This document shows, in pieces, positions 5,546 through 7,098 of a stretch of DNA of 7,098 bases. The DNA comes from an uncultured Bacillota bacterium (GTDB lineage: Bacteria; Bacillota_I; Bacilli_A; Erysipelotrichales; Erysipelotrichaceae). The notes under the pieces were generated by a model. The model was not told where the DNA came from and searched no databases. It worked only from the letters and a program-made list of their open reading frames with translations. Both the position numbers and the translations under genes were made by a program. The stretch is taken from NCBI GenBank assembly GCA_949287785.1, contig CASEHR010000055.1, positions 1-7,098 of the forward strand, in the 5' to 3' direction. Every line of letters begins with the position of its first letter. Within the stretch, counting starts at the first letter, position 1.

Positions 5546-6793
5546 ATGGCAGATGATACGATAGTTATTAAAGGCGGTAAAAAATTAGAAGGTACTGTCA
5601 AGATCAGCGGCGCTAAAAACGCTACGGTAGCCCTGATACCGGCGGCAGTACTTGCGGGCGATATCGTAACGATCTTCGACGTTCCGAATATCGCTGATGT
5701 CAAAGCATTGACGACACTTCTCAACGCTTTGAATGTCTAAGTCACAAAGAAAAACGATCACATCATCATCGATCCGACGGAGATCCGAAATGTCACTTTA
5801 GATGATGAAGCGGTCGGCAAGCTGAGAGCTTCATATTATTTTATGGGTGCTTTATTAGGGCGCTATAAGAAGGTCAAGATCAAGATGAGCGGCGGCTGTT
5901 ATCTTGGGCCACGACCGATCGACTTACACCTGAAGGGTTTTGAAGCTCTGGGAACACATATCGATTATGATGATGGTTATTATATGCTGGAAGCCGAAGA
6001 ATTGAAGGGTGCCAATATCTATCTTGATATCGCTTCGGTCGGGGCGACTATCAATATTATGATGGCAGCTGTGTTCGCCAAAGGGCGGACGACGATCGAA
6101 AATGCTGCCAAGGAACCGGAGATCATCGATGTCTCGTCGATGCTCAACAAGATGGGGGCAAAGATCAGAGGTGCCGGGACCAGCGAGATCACGATCGATG
6201 GCGTCGAGCGTTTGGGCGGCTGTTATCATGAGATCATTCCAGATCGCATTGAAGCGGGAACATATATCATTTTGGCGGCTGCTTGTGCAAAGTATTGCAA
6301 GATCGAAAATGTCATCCCGCAACATATCGAAAGTTTACTCATGAAGCTTGAGGAGATGGGTGTTAAGATGAACGTCGGCGTCGACTTTGTCGAAGTCTTT
6401 GAGAGTCATGATCTGAAACCGATCGAGGTCAAGACCTTGCCTTATCCCGGTCTTGCGACCGATCTCCAACAACCGTTGACTGCTCTGATGACCCAGGCTG
6501 TCGGCATCTCAAAAGTTCATGAGACGATCTATCCTGAACGTTTCAAGCACTGTCATGAGCTTAATATCATGGGTGCCGATATCGAGGTCGGCGATGCTTC
6601 AAGCACGATCATCGGTCCGACACCGCTTATGGGCAGTATCGTCACTGCTACCGATCTCAGATGCGGGGCATCATTAGTCATTGCCGGTCTGATCGCTGAA
6701 GGACAGACGACGATCAAAGGTGCTTATCACATCTATCGTGGTTATGATCATATCAAGGAGAAGCTCAAGGCTTTAGGTGCTGATGTGTATTAA
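5546..6793 (+). pseudogene. murA: UDP-N-acetylglucosamine 1-carboxyvinyltransferase (MurAB/MurZ type), interrupted by in-frame TAA
   Basis: MurA transfers enolpyruvate from PEP to UDP-GlcNAc, the first committed step of peptidoglycan synthesis, in the cytosol. The frame runs 416 codons, a normal length, but codon 65 (5738-5740) is TAA. Homology continues in the same frame on both sides: SGAKN (K24) and LIPAAVLAGD before it, then IIIDP, KLRASYYFMGALLGR, the PEP-loop Cys in SGGCYLGPRPID (C118), SVGATINIM, AAKEPEIIDV, IIPDRIEAGT, the catalytic Asp in ATDLQQP (D306), RFKH and RCGASLVIAG. GPRPID, SVGATIN and TDLQQP resemble Bacillus MurAB/MurZ more than MurAA, and the site between fba and rpmE is the murAB locus. 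The start is set at 5546, seven bases after GGGGG (5534-5538); ATG 5540 overlaps the HAD stop and is possible. The remainder from ATG 5843 lacks an SD and would miss the first quarter of the fold, so a working short product is unlikely. Confidence 0.9.
5738..5740 (+). other. Premature ochre codon inside murA
   Basis: The codons read AAT-GTC-TAA-GTC-ACA, where homologues continue through a short strand and turn (Bacillus MurAB has GGNVHF here by my alignment). A single substitution from CAA (Gln) or AAA (Lys) explains it. TAA is not reassigned in this genome: murA itself, fba, rpoE, the rubrerythrin gene and the lipoprotein gene all end with TAA. Confidence 0.9.
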
Positions 6794-6807
6794 ATCGCAT
6801 ATCGTTA

Positions 6808-6836
6808 TTGCGCCTTTAGTTTTGTTGTGGTATTAT
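6808..6836 (+). promoter_or_regulatory. Promoter of rpmE, with a short leader
   Basis: TTGCGC (6808-6813) and TATTAT (6831-6836) are 17 bases apart, and TGG just before the hexamer gives an extended -10. Transcription should begin near 6843. The leader of about 52 bases holds only weak pairing (TTTAG with CTAAG near 6850-6866) and the ribosome binding site AAGGGAG (6879-6885). L31 leaders are known as autoregulatory elements in Firmicutes, but I cannot establish one here. Confidence 0.6.
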
Positions 6837-6894
6837 CTATAAGCACTTACTTTAGGTTGACTAAGATACTTAAGGCAGAAGGGAGAATTAGATT

Positions 6895-7098
6895 ATGAAA
6901 AAAGGTATTCATCCAGAGTACAAAAGAGTTACAGTAACCTGCGCAAGCTGTGGTGCGACATTTGAAACAGGTTCAACAAAAGGTGATATCAAAGTTGATA
7001 CTTGCTCAAATTGCCATCCATTCTACACAGGTAGACAGAGATTTGCGGCAGCAGCTGGACGAATTGAAAAATTCAATAAGAAATATGGTCTAAAAGAT
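6895..7098 (+). CDS. rpmE: 50S ribosomal protein L31, zinc-binding type (3' end outside window)
   Basis: L31 is a small protein of the large ribosomal subunit, located at the bridge between subunits. The visible 68 residues cover essentially the whole protein: MKKGIHPEY at the start, a zinc site made by CASC (C16, C19) and CSNC (C38, C41), then HPFYTGRQRF and the ending FNKKYGLKD. Four cysteines mark it as the zinc-containing (C+) form; B. subtilis and other bacteria swap this for a cysteine-free paralogue (YtiA/RpmE2) when zinc is scarce. The stop codon has not been reached at the window edge, but family lengths suggest that it lies very close. The ATG is preceded by AAGGGAG with nine bases of spacing. 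The gene has its own promoter after murA, and no rho gene lies between, unlike in Bacillus. Its codon choice lacks the GATC-rich pattern of the neighbouring genes. Confidence 0.97.
   Translation, partial: MKKGIHPEYKRVTVTCASCGATFETGSTKGDIKVDTCSNCHPFYTGRQRFAAAAGRIEKFNKKYGLKD

Noticed and set aside
5738..5740. Alternative genetic code or recoding of TAA
   Set aside because: TAA ends five genes in this window including murA itself, TGA also ends genes normally, and no recoding element is apparent.
5924..6325. 133-codon open frame on the - strand
   Set aside because: It is fully antisense to conserved MurA sequence and its translation resembles no protein family; GATC-rich, palindromic codons keep the opposite strand open.
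5843..6793. A separate, functional short MurA starting at ATG 5843
   Set aside because: There is no ribosome binding site before it, and conserved MurA sequence continues upstream in the same frame to the TAA and beyond.
6794..6820. Terminator after murA
   Set aside because: Only a four-pair stem (CGCA with TGCG) can form, with a long loop and no solid T run; it overlaps the -35 of rpmE.
1..7098. CRISPR array, transposon, phage or defence genes
   Set aside because: No regularly spaced repeats, no transposase, integrase, nuclease or toxin motifs, and no tRNA or attachment-like repeats were found.

Overview
The window looks like a chromosomal housekeeping segment of a low-GC Gram-positive bacterium (Firmicutes/Bacillota). 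An Erysipelotrichia-like gut or oral anaerobe is my best guess, but nothing here proves that rank. The reasons are an RNA polymerase delta subunit (a Firmicutes protein), a class II fructose-bisphosphate aldolase, a MurA of the Bacillus MurAB/MurZ type, a zinc-type L31, a rubrerythrin end and strong GGAGG-like ribosome binding sites. TGA and TAA both end genes normally, so this is not the Mycoplasma code. All genes lie on the + strand.

Layout: the 3' end of a rubrerythrin gene (2-208) is closed by a clear terminator. A 220-base gap with at least one promoter leads into a two-gene unit: an uncharacterised 109-residue protein and rpoE (delta). The rpoE 3' end folds into a probable terminator and is followed at once by a promoter for a second unit: a DFNGT-type HAD phosphatase overlapping ispF. 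Next come a single lipoprotein gene (2347-3252) and fba (3330-4193), which has its own promoter and terminator. A tightly packed three-gene unit follows: a helical-repeat-like protein, a beta-PGM-like HAD phosphatase and murA (4264-6793). The window ends inside rpmE (L31), which has its own promoter.

The backbone rpoE ... fba ... murA ... rpmE is the known Bacillus/Listeria order (rpoE-pyrG-fba-murAB-rho-rpmE). Here pyrG and rho are absent from their usual slots, and ispF, two HAD genes, a lipoprotein and a helical-repeat-like gene are inserted. The functions touch transcription (delta), isoprenoid precursors (ispF), glycolysis (fba), the first committed step of peptidoglycan synthesis (murA) and translation (rpmE).

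Two things stand out. First, murA carries an in-frame TAA at 5738-5740 inside an otherwise intact, full-length reading frame with all the catalytic residues I checked, so it is a pseudogene by one base change, a sequencing error, or a polymorphism. Second, several transcription units have a -10 element so close to the start codon that their mRNAs should be leaderless or nearly so, while internal genes have good Shine-Dalgarno sites. I see no CRISPR array, mobile element, tRNA, rRNA or defence system. I do not think the window holds a new multi-gene system; its interest lies in murA and in the transcription-start architecture.
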